Assembly (NCBI GenBank): GCA_963675135.1
Contig: OY776121.1
Location: 76,220,875 to 76,284,874, forward strand
Length of the DNA stretch: 64,000 bases
Direction of reading: 5' to 3'
From: Galeopsis tetrahit
Lineage: Eukaryota > Streptophyta > Magnoliopsida > Lamiales > Lamiaceae
Shown: piece by piece, positions 1 through 10,573 of the stretch
Layout: each line of letters opens with the position of its first letter
Position numbering within the stretch: the first letter of the stretch is position 1
Program-made: the position numbers and the translations under genes
The notes under the pieces: model-generated
What the model saw: the letters and a program-made list of their open reading frames with translations, nothing else
Told to the model about the DNA's origin: nothing
Databases searched by the model: none

Positions 1-2706
1 GTCTATAGAACCATCAGACTTACGTTTGATTCTGAAAACCCACTTACATCCCACTACATTCTGAGACGGAGCTGGAGGGACAAGATCCCAAGTACCATTA
101 TTGAGTAAAGCCGTGAACTCAGATGACATAGCTTCACGCCAACGAATATCAGAGAGTGCCTGCTTGACAGAGGTAGGTTCAACATCAGTGTTAACTGAAG
201 AAGTGAGACAATACCTCGGATTTGGTTTGGTAATATTGTTGCGAGCGCGAGTCACCATGGGATGTCGAACAGGTGAGGGAGCACGTCGGGGGGATACCGG
301 TGTTGGGAGCAGAGCTGGCGGAGCACCTGGAAGCGGGACAGGCGGGGGAGGAGGAATACTCGTATCAGGGTTGGAATCAAAATCAGGAGTGGGATTAGGA
401 AGGAGAGGTGGGAGAGAGGGCGATGCAAATGGAAACATGGTTTCAACAAAGTCAACATGTCGAGAGATGAAGATTTTGTTGGAGGAACGATCAAGGCATA
501 TGTAAGCACTTTGAGTGGGAGAGTACCCAAGAAAGACACATGGGGCGGAGCGAGGGGCTAATTTGTGTGGAGAGTATGGGCGAAGCCAGGGAAAACACTG
601 GCAACCAAACACACGGATTTTGGATAGGTTTGGTGGGTGGGAGAAGAGTTTCTCATAAGAGGAGATGAGACGCAAATCGACCTTGGGAAGACGGTTAATG
701 AGATAGGTGGCAGCGGATACAGCAAAAGACCAGTAGGTTGTGGGCATGGAGGCTTTATGGAGGAGGGCCAGACTAGTGTCAACAATGTGACGATGGCGAC
801 GTTCAGAGGCACCATTGTGTTCAGGAGTATGAGGTGGGGTTGTGAGGTGGGTAATACCATGAGAGGCCAAAAAGGGACGAAGAGCAATGTATTCCCCCCC
901 ATTATCAGAGTAGAGGGTGGTAATTTTAGCATGTAAGAAGTTTTCGACTAGAGCTTTGAAAGCAGTAAATGTAGATAAGACATCAGATTTACGTTTAAGA
1001 GGGTACAACTAAACATATTTAGTAAAATGGTCCACAAAAATAACATAATATTTATAGCCATCAATCGATAAAACAGGAGATGTCCAAACATCTGAAAAGA
1101 GTAATTGTAAAGGCCTCTCAGAAACCAAGGAAGTATCAGAGAAGGGTAGTTTGTGACTCTTGACACACTTACAGGACTCACAACTAACAGCGGAAGGCCT
1201 ATCTGTTGGTAAGTTAAAGCTAGATAAAACAGAATTTAAAATGCGGGAAGAAGGATGACCCAACCGAGCATGCCACAGAGATGACACGGGACGAACAGAA
1301 GTGAAAGCCGAAGGGGGAGTGCTCACACCAGCCGGCCAAAGAAACAACCCATCAACGCGGAGACCCCGTAGAATAGTATCCCCCGAACTGTTGTCCCTCA
1401 CCTGAAAATCAATATCAGAGAAAACCACATGAATATTATTTTGACGACATAATTGAGACACTGAAATAAGGTTTTTAGATAAAGAAGGAACACAGAGGAC
1501 GTCCTCAAATTTAAGTGAACCCAAACCAGAGAAAATCAATTTGCCAATATGAGAAATTTGCAATTTGTTACCATCACCAATAATAACATCATCATGTCCG
1601 GCATATGGTGTATGAAGGGATAGATTCGCAAGATCTGTTGTCATATGGTGTGAAGCACCAGAATCGAGAATCCATCCCGAGGAGGCCGGTGAGGAGTTGG
1701 CCATATGAGCAGACGGCGATGTGTAAGCCGAGGGGCCAGATGGTCCGGCCGGAGCAGAGTAGGAGAGTAAATCTGGGCAGCGACGAGCCGAATGGCCATG
1801 AGTACCACACAATTGACATTTGCCAAGATAAGGACGTTTTGAGGTGGATACTGCAGGGACGCCCGACTGGTGTTGGCGAAGGGCAGCAGACCGTGAGGGG
1901 CGTGGCTGCTGCACGGGAGAGGGTGCCTGGAACGATGGGCGGGATTGTCGACCACGGTGTGGCTGCTGAGAGGAGTGTCTAGCAGTGGTAAACGCAGTGA
2001 CAGGGGAAGCCGCAGGCTGGGAAGAATTTGCAGCAAGTTGGGCCTCTGTTGAAAGTAATTTGTCATGTAATTCTTCAAAGGAGATTGTGGTATCACGGGC
2101 TTGGATCGCATTACTCAATTCCTTGAAAGAATCATCAAGGCCATTGAGAATCTTGAGAACAAGATCTTCCGGATCCGTAGATACACCAATGAGAGAGAGT
2201 TCATCAACCACTCCCTTAATTTCAAGCATAAATTCAGTGATTGATTTAGTCCCTTTCTGTGGATGATGGATGCGATTCTTGAGGGCAAGGATGCGACCTC
2301 TTGATGACTTACCATAGATAGTGGCAAGTGTGTCCCAGGCCTCATGAGAAGTAGCGGCAGAAGCTATGAAGGGAATTAAATTAGGGGTAATAGAGCCGAT
2401 GATTGTACTCAAGAGAAGTTGATCCTGGCGTTTCCAGCGAGCATGAAGGGTATCTGTGGATGGCGGGCAGGGGAATGAGCCATCAAGATAGCGGAATAGG
2501 TCATAGCCCGTAAGAAGTGTACGGATCTGAAAGCTCCAGGCTACGTAATTAACCGAGGTTAATTTGAGAGGGGCCTGGGTCGACGTGTTGAACGCGACAA
2601 GTGGGGCGGTGGTCGCGGGCTGAAGCGACGAGGCAGCGGCCGTGCCAGCAGTGACTACTTCTGGCGTGTCTACTGTTGGCGTTTCGTCGGTAGTTGTGGA
2701 CGGCAT
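1..2706 (-). pseudogene. copia A gag-pol polyprotein, one nonsense codon, truncated by window
   Basis: An open frame runs from ATG at 2706-2704 for 565 codons to TAG at 1011-1009. The same frame then continues to position 1 without another disruption that I found. Domains in order: UBN2-type gag; CCHC zinc knuckle (CQLCGTHGHSARRC, about residue 295); aspartic protease with DSGASHH near residue 345; GAG-pre-integrase with HARLGHPS; integrase, whose DNGGEY motif falls after the stop near 890-905; and the first residues of reverse transcriptase (GCKWVFRIKRKSDG) at the edge. The stop replaces a position that is normally Trp in this stretch, consistent with TGG to TAG. The antisense and off-frame open frames here are shadows. 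The product would lack the rest of integrase, reverse transcriptase and RNase H. Confidence 0.9.
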
Positions 2707-2935
2707 GGCGGATGATATGAGGGCGCAGAGGCGTGAGGCCTAGGGGCTGCGTCTATGTGTGCGTGAGGCAGGTGATGTGGGTGGGTGGCGTGAGGCCACA
2801 GTATGGGCGCCGGAAAGACGATTAGCCGGAAGGAGATCCACGAAATCAGGGAATAACCCCAATCGTGCGAGGATTGATTACCGAAAAGGAAGGGAGAAAA
2901 AAAAAAGGATCTTTTTAGATGGCGTTTGCCAATTA

Positions 2936-2949
2936 GGCTCTGGTTACCA
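2936..2949 (-). other. primer-binding site of copia A
   Basis: The minus strand reads TGGTAACCAGAGCC directly after the LTR end. This is close to TGGTATCAGAGC, the sequence complementary to the 3' end of initiator Met-tRNA used by most plant copia elements. It differs by a small internal change. Confidence 0.65.
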
Positions 2950-3130
2950 TGTTGAGAATAAGTCAAAAGATGATTGTATTAATTTGAACAATACAATATA
3001 TACAAGTACATCGGTGAATAATTCTAAGACTAATCGATGTGGGAGAATAGCAATATACAAGGTAAATACAAAAGCCCTAATAGTAGGTCCCCCGGAATTA
3101 GTCGGTCCTTAAACGGGATAACTGAGACTT

Positions 3131-3162
<32 letters not shown>

Positions 3163-3194
3163 TATATGATGGATTCGGTTTAAAATTTTGAACA
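2950..3194 (-). repeat. 5' LTR of copia A
   Basis: The inner boundary is set by the primer-binding site: the plus strand starts TGTTGAGAATAAG at 2950. The outer boundary is inferred at TTTGAACA (3187-3194), giving the expected TGTT...AACA ends and a 245-bp LTR that contains an A-run and a (TA)n tract. The second LTR is outside the window, so the outer end is not confirmed. Confidence 0.5.
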
Positions 3195-3205
3195 TATTTG
3201 AAATA

Positions 3206-3410
3206 GGGTTGGTCTGCTATGGACCCGAGTGCATGTTGTGCACCCTAGTCCATGTTGCACTTTTCAATTTTACTGACTTACACTTTTTGGTAAATGGTGT
3301 TGCACTTTTCAATTATTAAACTATATAATAATATTTTTAGTTATAGTGACTTACACTTTTCTTTAGATTAGGGTGCACAACATGCATTCGAGTGCATACT
3401 ATACTTTACC
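3206..3410. mobile_element. short Mutator-like MITE with 9-bp target duplication
   Basis: The 205-bp element is flanked by a perfect direct repeat TTTGAAATA (3197-3205 and 3411-3419). The ends are imperfect inverted repeats of about 45 bp containing GTGCATGTTGTGCACCCTA. Inside are copies of a motif like TTGCACTTTTCAATTATTAA and ACTTACACTTTT. A 9-bp duplication with long TIRs is the mark of Mutator-like elements. Its termini align base for base with the 1252-bp element at 45296-46547, so the two are one family. There is no coding capacity. Confidence 0.8.
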
Positions 3411-3419
3411 TTTGAAATA

Positions 3420-3864
3420 TGATCGATGTAAACTATGAAAATTGTGCATTGGAGAATAATAGAGTAAATATGTAAATGCTCAAGATTTGTAGTCCTCCCG
3501 TCCACCTATGCATACATTTCCCAATTTAATTAACCCACCACAATATATTCTTAATTAATTATTACTGTGTATATATATAGATTCAAAGACCCATCTAAAA
3601 TATTAAAAATAGACATAGAATTTTGTATTGAAGATCAATTATTCAATTATCGTAATGAAGATATTTGTCTCTGCCCGTGATCTCATGTGAGCGCATGTTG
3701 ATTTCGTTATCAGTTCGCTTAGTTGTAATGCACCAATTTCATATTATATGTTCTTTTTAATTTTGTTTCCAAATATTTGTTGTTTCAACTATTTTTCTAA
3801 TGTTTCTCCCTAAATTGTTTCTATATATTTATGTAATTTCTCTTTTTATTTCAAAATTATATTT
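3420..3864. other. no recognised feature
   Basis: AT-rich intergenic sequence. I see no open frame, RNA gene or element boundary here. Confidence 0.5.
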
Positions 3865-3866
3865 TA

Positions 3867-4101
3867 CTCCCTCCGTCCATTAAAAGTGTGCTCACTTATT
3901 TTTTTAGGTCCACAAAAAATACGTTTATTCTATTTAAATAGTTCACTTTTGAATATTTTTTTTACTTTAATAACAAGATTGAGTATTTAAAAAATAAAAT
4001 ATTTTACTCGTTATCACAAATATATTCTTTATAAATAAAATATGATTTTTTTAAAACCACATATAAAAAAAAGTGAGCACACTTTTGGTGGACATAGGGA
4101 G
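3867..4101. mobile_element. Stowaway MITE (TA duplication)
   Basis: The element begins CTCCCTCCGTCCATTAAAAG and ends with its inverted counterpart (CTTTTGGTGGACATAGGGAG). It is flanked by TA at 3865-3866 and 4102-4103. TIRs run about 34 bp and include AGTGTGCTCACTT. The 235-bp size and terminal sequence are typical of Tc1/mariner-derived Stowaway MITEs. Confidence 0.85.
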
Positions 4102-4196
4102 TATGTTTTTTTTATTCCTCTCCCTCTTTCATGATATTGATAATCAATGTATCATTTGTAAAAAAGTGTGTCTTTTATACAAAACAATAAAAAATA

Positions 4197-4774
4197 GTCA
4201 CTCTGTTCAATTTTATTATGTCCACTTCTCCGAGCACGAGTTTTAATAAATATTACTCTCTCCGTCCCTAAAAAGTTTTCATACTTTCCTTTTTAGTTTG
4301 TCCCTGAAAAGTTTGCATACCCCAAAATAGAAACAATTATCACAATCTTCACCCTCACAATATACACATATTTACCCTTCATGCCATTACTTTTGGGACC
4401 CATCATACACTCAATCCACCTACTATATTTACTTTATATATAAACGTTTACAAATTTACCCCTCAACACTCTCATCATTACACTTTTTTCTTAAACCATG
4501 TGCAAAAGATTCACCGCAAACTTTTCGGGGACGGAGGGAGTATTAGTTTATGTATAAAGTAGATAAGTTGGGAGTATGATGGGATGTTGTGGGGTCCATT
4601 TATAAGTAAAGTGATTGTTTATGAATAAAGTTAGTGGTAATTTGAGTAAATAAGTGATGGTTGGAGGGTGGAGATAAAGTAGTGTGAATAGTATTATTTC
4701 CATAAAGGGAATGCACATAATAAAATTGGACAACCAAAAAGGAAAGTAAGAATAATGAAATTGGACGGAGGGAG
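4197..4774. mobile_element. Stowaway-like MITE, family A copy 1, interrupted
   Basis: The left part (4197-4255) and right part (4541-4774) match the uninterrupted copy at 18794-19084, including TTAGTTTATGTATAAA and GGGTGGAGATAAAGTAGTG. The right end GGACGGAGGGAG is followed by TA. The element is split by the MITE at 4256-4540. The left end is diverged, so its first bases are approximate. Confidence 0.75.
4256..4540. mobile_element. Stowaway MITE nested inside family A copy 1
   Basis: TIRs CTCTCTCCGTCCCTAAAAAG and its counterpart ending CGGGGACGGAGGGAG bound a 285-bp element with TA on both sides (4254-4255, 4541-4542). Removing it rejoins the flanks into a sequence colinear with the 18794 copy, which shows it inserted later. 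Confidence 0.85.
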
Positions 4775-5276
4775 TACAAGCATAACGAAACAAAGGGAGT
4801 AATATATTGTTATAGAAGGAAATGATGTATATGAGTCCGTCTCTTACATGAGACATATCGATCTTCAACATAGTATTTATGTCGAACTTACATTTAAAAT
4901 GTGATTGTAATGAAAATTATGAACCCACAATTTTTTTTAACAATAAATAAAAGCTTTTATTCATTACAACTTAAATGGATATGAGGAATACACACGAATT
5001 ACAGTAAGATTTCAACATTACAAGTAGTACCATGTACACTTAAAATCAAGGTGTTAAGTGTACAAGCATAACGAAACAAAAGGGAGTAATATATTGTTAT
5101 AGAAGGAAATGATGTATATGAGTCCATCTCTTACATGAGACTTATCGATCTTCAACGTAGTATTTATGTCGAACTTACATTTAAAATGTGATTGTAATAA
5201 AAATTATGAAAATTACAGTAAGATTTCAACATTACAAAAGTATTACCCATCTACATTTAAAACCAAGGTGTTAAGT
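4775..5276 (+). repeat. imperfect tandem duplication
   Basis: A unit starting GTACAAGCATAACGAAACAAA and ending in AAGGTGTTAAGT occurs twice, from about 4774 and 5058. The two copies of the first 145 bp differ at only a few positions. The first unit carries about 70 extra bases with an A/T-rich stretch near 4925-4998. The 3' part of each unit resembles the LTR-like sequence at 5575-5640, so a TRIM-like fragment was included in the duplication. Confidence 0.7.
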
Positions 5277-5680
5277 GAGAGGATTGCCCAGACTCGGACT
5301 TATAAGCCCACCTAAGACCATCCTTAATACCCTCCCACACGTGGTTCCACAGGTGAATCCACACATGAGAAATACCCTCCCTCACGTGGGATACCTTAAT
5401 ACCCTCCCTCACGTGAGACGACACGTGGTTCCACAGGTGAATCCACACATGAGAAATACCCTCCCTCACGTGGGATACCTTAATACCCTCCCTCACGTGA
5501 GAACCCTTAATACCCTCCCTCACGTGAGACGACACGTGGTTCCACAGGTTTGACTCTGATACCATGTGATGAAGGCCTAACTCTACACTTAAAATCAAGG
5601 TGTTAAGTGAGAGGATTGTCCAGGCTTATAAGCCCACCCAAGATCATCTCTCTATTCGATGTGGGATACCTTAATAGTTT
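5248..5680 (-). mobile_element. TRIM-like LTR element with CACGTG minisatellite
   Basis: Two LTR-like segments share CAAGGTGTTAAGTGAGAGGA and CTTATAAGCCCACC (about 5248-5330 and 5565-5680). Next to the right one the minus strand has TGGTATCAGAGTCA (5564-5551), a good initiator-Met-tRNA primer site abutting an LTR that starts TGTGATGAAG on the plus strand. The interior is only about 230 bp and is a tandem array. These features fit a terminal-repeat retrotransposon in miniature. The left LTR lacks its outer end, so exact limits are uncertain. Confidence 0.5.
5317..5548. repeat. tandem array with eight CACGTG palindromes
   Basis: Units of about 28-57 bp built from ATACCCTCCCTCACGTG, GGATACCTTA and GACGACACGTGGTTCCACAG alternate in this stretch. 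I count eight CACGTG cores (G-box/E-box type) in roughly 205 bp. The array lies inside the TRIM-like element. No gene lies nearby: the closest start codon is that of the NPF gene, about 5 kb away. Confidence 0.8.
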
Positions 5681-5699
5681 CCTTCGAAGAACAAAAAAC

Positions 5700-7188
5700 A
5701 AAGCGCTATACCGGAATCGGGTAAAAAACAAAAGTAACATCCTTGTGGCACTACCATTTCCGGTATATCCTATACATAAATCAAGTAAGCTTTCACTTCA
5801 ATTGAGATAGAAATTTATCAATTCTCAGCGTGACACACTAAATACACATGAATCCAATCTTTTGTCTCCTTCTTGTTTGGGAATAAGGTTCCATCAATTA
5901 CATTACAAAAGTTCAAAGAGCCTAGAATTACATCTTTAAAGAAAAGCAAATTCCACAACTTAATTTTAATTAATGTCATCTGCAATTTTGTTCACCTTGC
6001 AAGCACGGTCGCATTTCTTCATTTTCATATGTTCCACACAATATAAATAATATAATTTGAACTTACAAATAAATGGATAGACTTGAACTTTTAATCTAAT
6101 TACTAAAAAAGTTGAAAAAGAACATTTTTAAAAGAACGTCTCTTTTCCTGTAGCCAACACAGACATAACTAAAAGTTTTTTCAGGTTGCTAAATCATGTG
6201 CTGTTATTTTTTAATTTTCAGGAGTATGGGATGAGTATGACAGTTTACTATTAGAATGGGTTACGTTTTTTAATTTTCTGTATTATGTTTCGTCTTTCTT
6301 GCACATTTTTTTCTAATTTTAACTTTATAAAATATTAATTATCTTATCTCATTCTAACATTTTCTCAGATGATAAATTTTCTTCTCCATACAAACTTGTC
6401 AATATATAAAGAAAAAATATTTATAAAAAATTAAAATTATGAGTATAGTAAGATAATATCATTCATTAATTAAAGACAAAGTCGAGAATACACACTACTC
6501 CACTTCTTAATTTCACCAATAAAATAAAATGTCACTTGTGAACCGGGGTGAGTTTATAGTAATCTAATTTATAGATCCAATATTTTTTAATTTAATCTTC
6601 AAGTCGAATTGGAAGATTGTATCAACCTACAATATATTTAGATAGGTAAGCATTATTTCCCAAATCAACTTTCCAACTTCATTTTCTTGCCATTCATAAA
6701 TTAATTATTTCGCAGTGTTAATATCAGCTTTTGCTATTTGTATATAAATTTTTTTGAAGCTATTGGCGAAGTAGGTTTAAGATATAACGATTTTGTTTAT
6801 TAAATTTTAAACCTAGAACAAATCATCAATTTTAACATATATTTATCAATTTCTATCGAATTTTATATTTAAAAAAAAAACATTTTACGTGGACCTAGTT
6901 TAAAAAATATGATAAATTAATGATCAATTTCAGCCTATACATTTTTTTATATCAATATTAACCCATGTTATTTTATAATCAAATAAATACCCATAACTCA
7001 GACACCGCGGGAGGGAGGATTAAAAGATTTGACCATTCCCTTCAATTCTTCAAAGTAAATAAACATTCGCACTTCCTCTAAAAGAAAAATAATAAGTACT
7101 AGTATATAAACAACTTACGCTCTGAATTTAATTATTTATTAACGTATTTTATAAATACAAACATTTATTTGTAACATATGATAAATAA
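5700..7188. other. no recognised feature
   Basis: AT-rich intergenic DNA. No convincing coding frame and no paired element ends. Confidence 0.5.
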
Positions 7189-7190
7189 TA

Positions 7191-7424
7191 CTCCCACCGT
7201 TTCACTATAAATTTTTTTTTTTTTTTTGCAATAAATTGTTTATTCTATTTTTTACAAATTATTGTCTATCTCCCAATCATTTCATTTATACTTTATCTAT
7301 TATTTTATTATATCTCGTCTCTCTATCTCTATCTCCGTCATATTACTACATTTATTATTATATCATATTTTTTAATTAAAACATTGAAAAAAAAAAAGGG
7401 AAACTTATATTGAGAAGGAAGGAG
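7191..7424. mobile_element. Stowaway MITE
   Basis: CTCCCACCGTTTCACTATAA at the left pairs with the end TTATATTGAGAAGGAAGGAG. TA flanks both sides (7189-7190 and 7425-7426). The element is 234 bp and non-coding. Confidence 0.75.
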
Positions 7425-7948
7425 TATATAAATTAAATCATGCAACAAAAAATAAACAAAAATTACAATAATTAATCCGGAATTGATAATGTCGTGAGTG
7501 GCCTGACCTACAGTTGAAATGGGTACTACGTAAGTAATTCGATAATTTGGGAAAAATGATCATTACTTTTACCGAATTCGATAATCGGTTGTTCCCATTG
7601 CATATATATTCCAACCTGACAATTATCTTTTTAAGTAATAATTTCAAGTCACAATTCTTTTCCTTATTCCAGTCCAAACAAGTTACCAATTGTGTTGCAA
7701 AAATATTAGTTTTACCTTATTATAATATATATGTATATGTATATAGAAGGTCATCATTTTTATGTCAAAATCAAATTAAAATAATAGACACTCACATTTT
7801 CTCTACCCAAATATAAATTGCAAACTTTTTTCCTATCAAATTAAAGTTATTTTTACTATTTTTAATTTCTAATTCACATTAGCTATTTAAAATAAACTAG
7901 TATTAAATTTAAAATATTAATATATTGCTATAATTTTTAAAAAATGTA

Positions 7949-8171
7949 CTCCCTCCATCCCATAATAATTTTAACAATTTTCTCTTTAGAATGTTTCACA
8001 ATTTCAGTTTCACAATATTCTCAATTTTACATAAATGCATTTCTTCTCCACACAGACAAAATTTAACTCATTTTTTTTACTTTATATATAAAAGTTACAA
8101 AATTAATTATTTAAACTTCAATCGTTATTACACTTTTTTAATATTTGTGTAAACGAAATAAAATTTGAAAG
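7949..8171 (-). mobile_element. Stowaway MITE, one end lost
   Basis: A left end CTCCCTCCATCCCATAATAA preceded by TA is clear. The body matches the element at 9114-9370 in inverse orientation (shared CATAATAATTTT, CTCAATTTTACATAA and TTACACTTTTT-type blocks). The second terminal repeat is degenerate near 8171, so that limit is approximate. Confidence 0.55.
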
Positions 8172-8179
8172 GTGTTCAT

Positions 8180-8790
8180 CAAACTTATTTAGACATGTCT
8201 CACGGTATCCAAGATTCAGTAGAATTTTGTGTATTGTGTTGAGTGTAAAGTAAAGTTTAAAATACAAAAACAATTACCGATGCAACTTTACTTTGTCCAA
8301 ATGATATTGATTTGATGTTATATATTGTGTGCACGTAATGGTCGAATTGAACATGGCCATAGGTAACAGGATACTTGACAACCCCAAAGTGTTTTAGTAG
8401 GTAAAACTGATGTTTCCACACACAAAAAATTGATTTTTCTCATATAGTAATAGTACTATACTCGATCTACAGTGTATGGTGATTTCTGACTTGTCTTTAA
8501 CTGACCCCACATATTCAAACTCCGGATCCAAAGTCCTCTTCCAACTTAATAATTTATTATTTATGGGATTCAAGATTTTTATATCCAATGAAGCTTGACT
8601 TATGTTAAATTTGGTTCACATAAGTTATACATTTTGATTTTGAACCACTAAATATGTTTAAAATTTGAAAATTATCCTTTTAACTGTAATAACAGATTAT
8701 TGCACATTTTTTTAAAACAATAAAATTATATTCATGGGTATTGGAAATAACTCAAATCAACATAGTTCACAAACATACATGTAGATTTTT
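8180..8790. other. no recognised feature
   Basis: Intergenic AT-rich sequence between two element relics. No supported gene. Confidence 0.45.
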
Positions 8791-8794
8791 TTCT

Positions 8795-9965
8795 TCTTAA
8801 ATTCATTTCTATATTAATTGATTATTAAAAAAATCAATTAACTTACCTAATTAATTATTATAAAATTCACTCATCAAACAAAATCAATTAACTCACCTAA
8901 TTTTTTTAAGTAATCAAATAGATATACAAATTTATCTCTAAAATATTGAAACTCCCAACTGAAAAAAATGCGAATATATAAAAAAATTCTCAATAAAAAT
9001 TACTTATATTTAGATATTTTAAATAAATTAAAAAATTCTCAAATAAATTCAAAATCACCAAAACATCAATAAATTAATCCAATAAATAAAAGTATATTTA
9101 TCTAAAGTGAGTACTCACTCTGTCCCATAATAAGTTTTATAAATAGATAAACACACATATTTAAAAAGTGTAATAATTAGTGGAGTTTTGAAAAGTAATT
9201 TTATAAATATTCATGTATAAAATAAATAAATTAGTTGTCTTGTGTGTATGTGTAGTGAAAAAGTAATGTAAAATTGAGGATGTTGTGAGAATGAAGTTTA
9301 TAAATGGTTTTCATTTTAAATCTGTGAAAGTCTTAAAAAAAATGTAAAAATTATTATGGGTTGAATGAAGTATTTTGGAAAATGGGTCCACATATTTTTG
9401 TACGAGCTAATATTTAATAAAAAAATATATAATAAAAACAATAAACAATAAAATTAGCAAATAGTTAAAAAAATATTGATCATCATCTTCCCATTACAGC
9501 TGGGGAGAGATGCAAATTTCGGATTTAAAACATTTGTGGAAATTAAGGTTTATTTAAAACTAGTGCAAGACTGTGAAATTAGCGGGATGGTTAAATAAAG
9601 TGAGAGAATGAATGAAAAAGAAAAAATAATTTTAAAAATGACAAGTTGGAAAAGAGAGAAAAAAAAAATTATTTAAAAAAATTAAAATTACAAAAATAAG
9701 AGTTTTAGAAAATGAAATTTTTTGTGAAACCACGGCTAGAGAGATTCAAAATTAGTATATATGTAAGATATTAAAATAACTGTAAAATTTTAATAAGAGT
9801 TTTAGATAAATTTATATTTATTTAAGTAAGTTAATTGATTTTGTAAAATTCTCTTTCTAATTAGACAAATTAATTGAGTTTTTAATAATTAATTAGGTAA
9901 GTTATTAATCTTTCAAGTAATTAATTGGTTTAGGAATAAATTTATTTGGTATTTTATTTTATTAA
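8795..9965. repeat. widely spaced imperfect inverted repeat of about 165 bp arms
   Basis: The arm at about 8795-8960 (with ATCAATTAACTTACCTAATT and AAATTTATCTCTAAAA) is similar to the reverse complement of 9790-9965 (AATTAATTAGGTAAGTTATT, TTTTAGATAAATTTATA). The arms enclose about 830 bp that includes the Stowaway at 9114. This may be an old TIR transposon. No target duplication was found and low sequence complexity inflates the similarity. Confidence 0.35.
9114..9370 (+). mobile_element. Stowaway MITE
   Basis: Ends CTCACTCTGTCCCATAATAA and TTATTATGGGTTGAATGAAG are imperfect inverted repeats flanked by TA (9112-9113, 9371-9372). The 257-bp element is of the same family as the one at 7949, in the opposite orientation. 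Confidence 0.75.
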
Positions 9966-9970
9966 TATTA

Positions 9971-10330
9971 TAATTTTTTAAATTTTATTAAAAAATATTT
10001 ATTAATTTAAATATTATTCACAATTTATTTTCAGATTTTTCAAAATATTATTTTAATTAAAACATAATTTTTCTAAATTTAATAAATATAAATAAGTCTT
10101 TAATTAAATAACTTGGTAAAATTATTATTTTTAAAATTTAAATTTAGTTATTGGAACAAAATAAAAATGTGTAATCTTCTGTACCAAATTTAATTGAAAA
10201 ATCTTTAATTAATTAATTAATTTAATAATCTAGTCTTGTGCACTGTGCCCATACCCGTAACCCCACCATACCACACCACTAATTCCTTTTCGTTTGTGAA
10301 AAAAGTAAAGCAAGAAACATAGCTGCCATA
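9971..10330. other. AT-rich upstream region of NPF gene
   Basis: Runs of A and T, no open frame. It precedes the GA-rich leader region of the transporter gene, so distal promoter elements could lie here, but none can be named. Confidence 0.4.
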
Positions 10331-10425
10331 TTCCAGTGTGTCCTAATCATGAATTCTTAAGAGAGAGAAAAACAGGAGGAGGAGGAGGAGGAGAAAGGCG
10401 ATCAATCATACGTCAATGGACGTTT

Positions 10426-10431
10426 TATATA
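10426..10431 (+). promoter_or_regulatory. candidate TATA box of NPF gene
   Basis: TATATA in the context GTTTTATATACAACCC lies about 145 bp before the start codon, which leaves room for a leader of roughly 115 nt. A (GGA)n purine tract at 10374-10392 lies just upstream. The position and context fit. There is no transcript evidence. Confidence 0.45.
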
Positions 10432-10573
10432 CAACCCTTTCCTTATTCCCCATTTCTGCAATTCCCCCATTCCCCCATTTCCCCTTTACTTCCAATTACA
10501 AACTCAAACATCCCCTATCTCTATAATTAAGCTTCTTTCTTCAATTCATTTTTCTCAATCACTTCATCAAACA

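Larger units (their letters stand above)
1..3194 (-). mobile_element. Ty1/copia LTR retrotransposon A, 3' part beyond window
   Basis: On the minus strand the order is LTR (3194-2950), primer-binding site, untranslated leader, then gag, protease, integrase and the start of reverse transcriptase at the window edge. Integrase before reverse transcriptase is the copia order. The rest of reverse transcriptase, RNase H and the 3' LTR lie left of position 1, so age and target duplication cannot be read. One in-frame stop (see coding entry) makes this copy defective. Confidence 0.9.

Noticed and set aside
252..932. Other open frames on both strands across copia A
   Set aside because: They are out of frame with the integrase motifs (for example DNGGEY) that mark the true frame.
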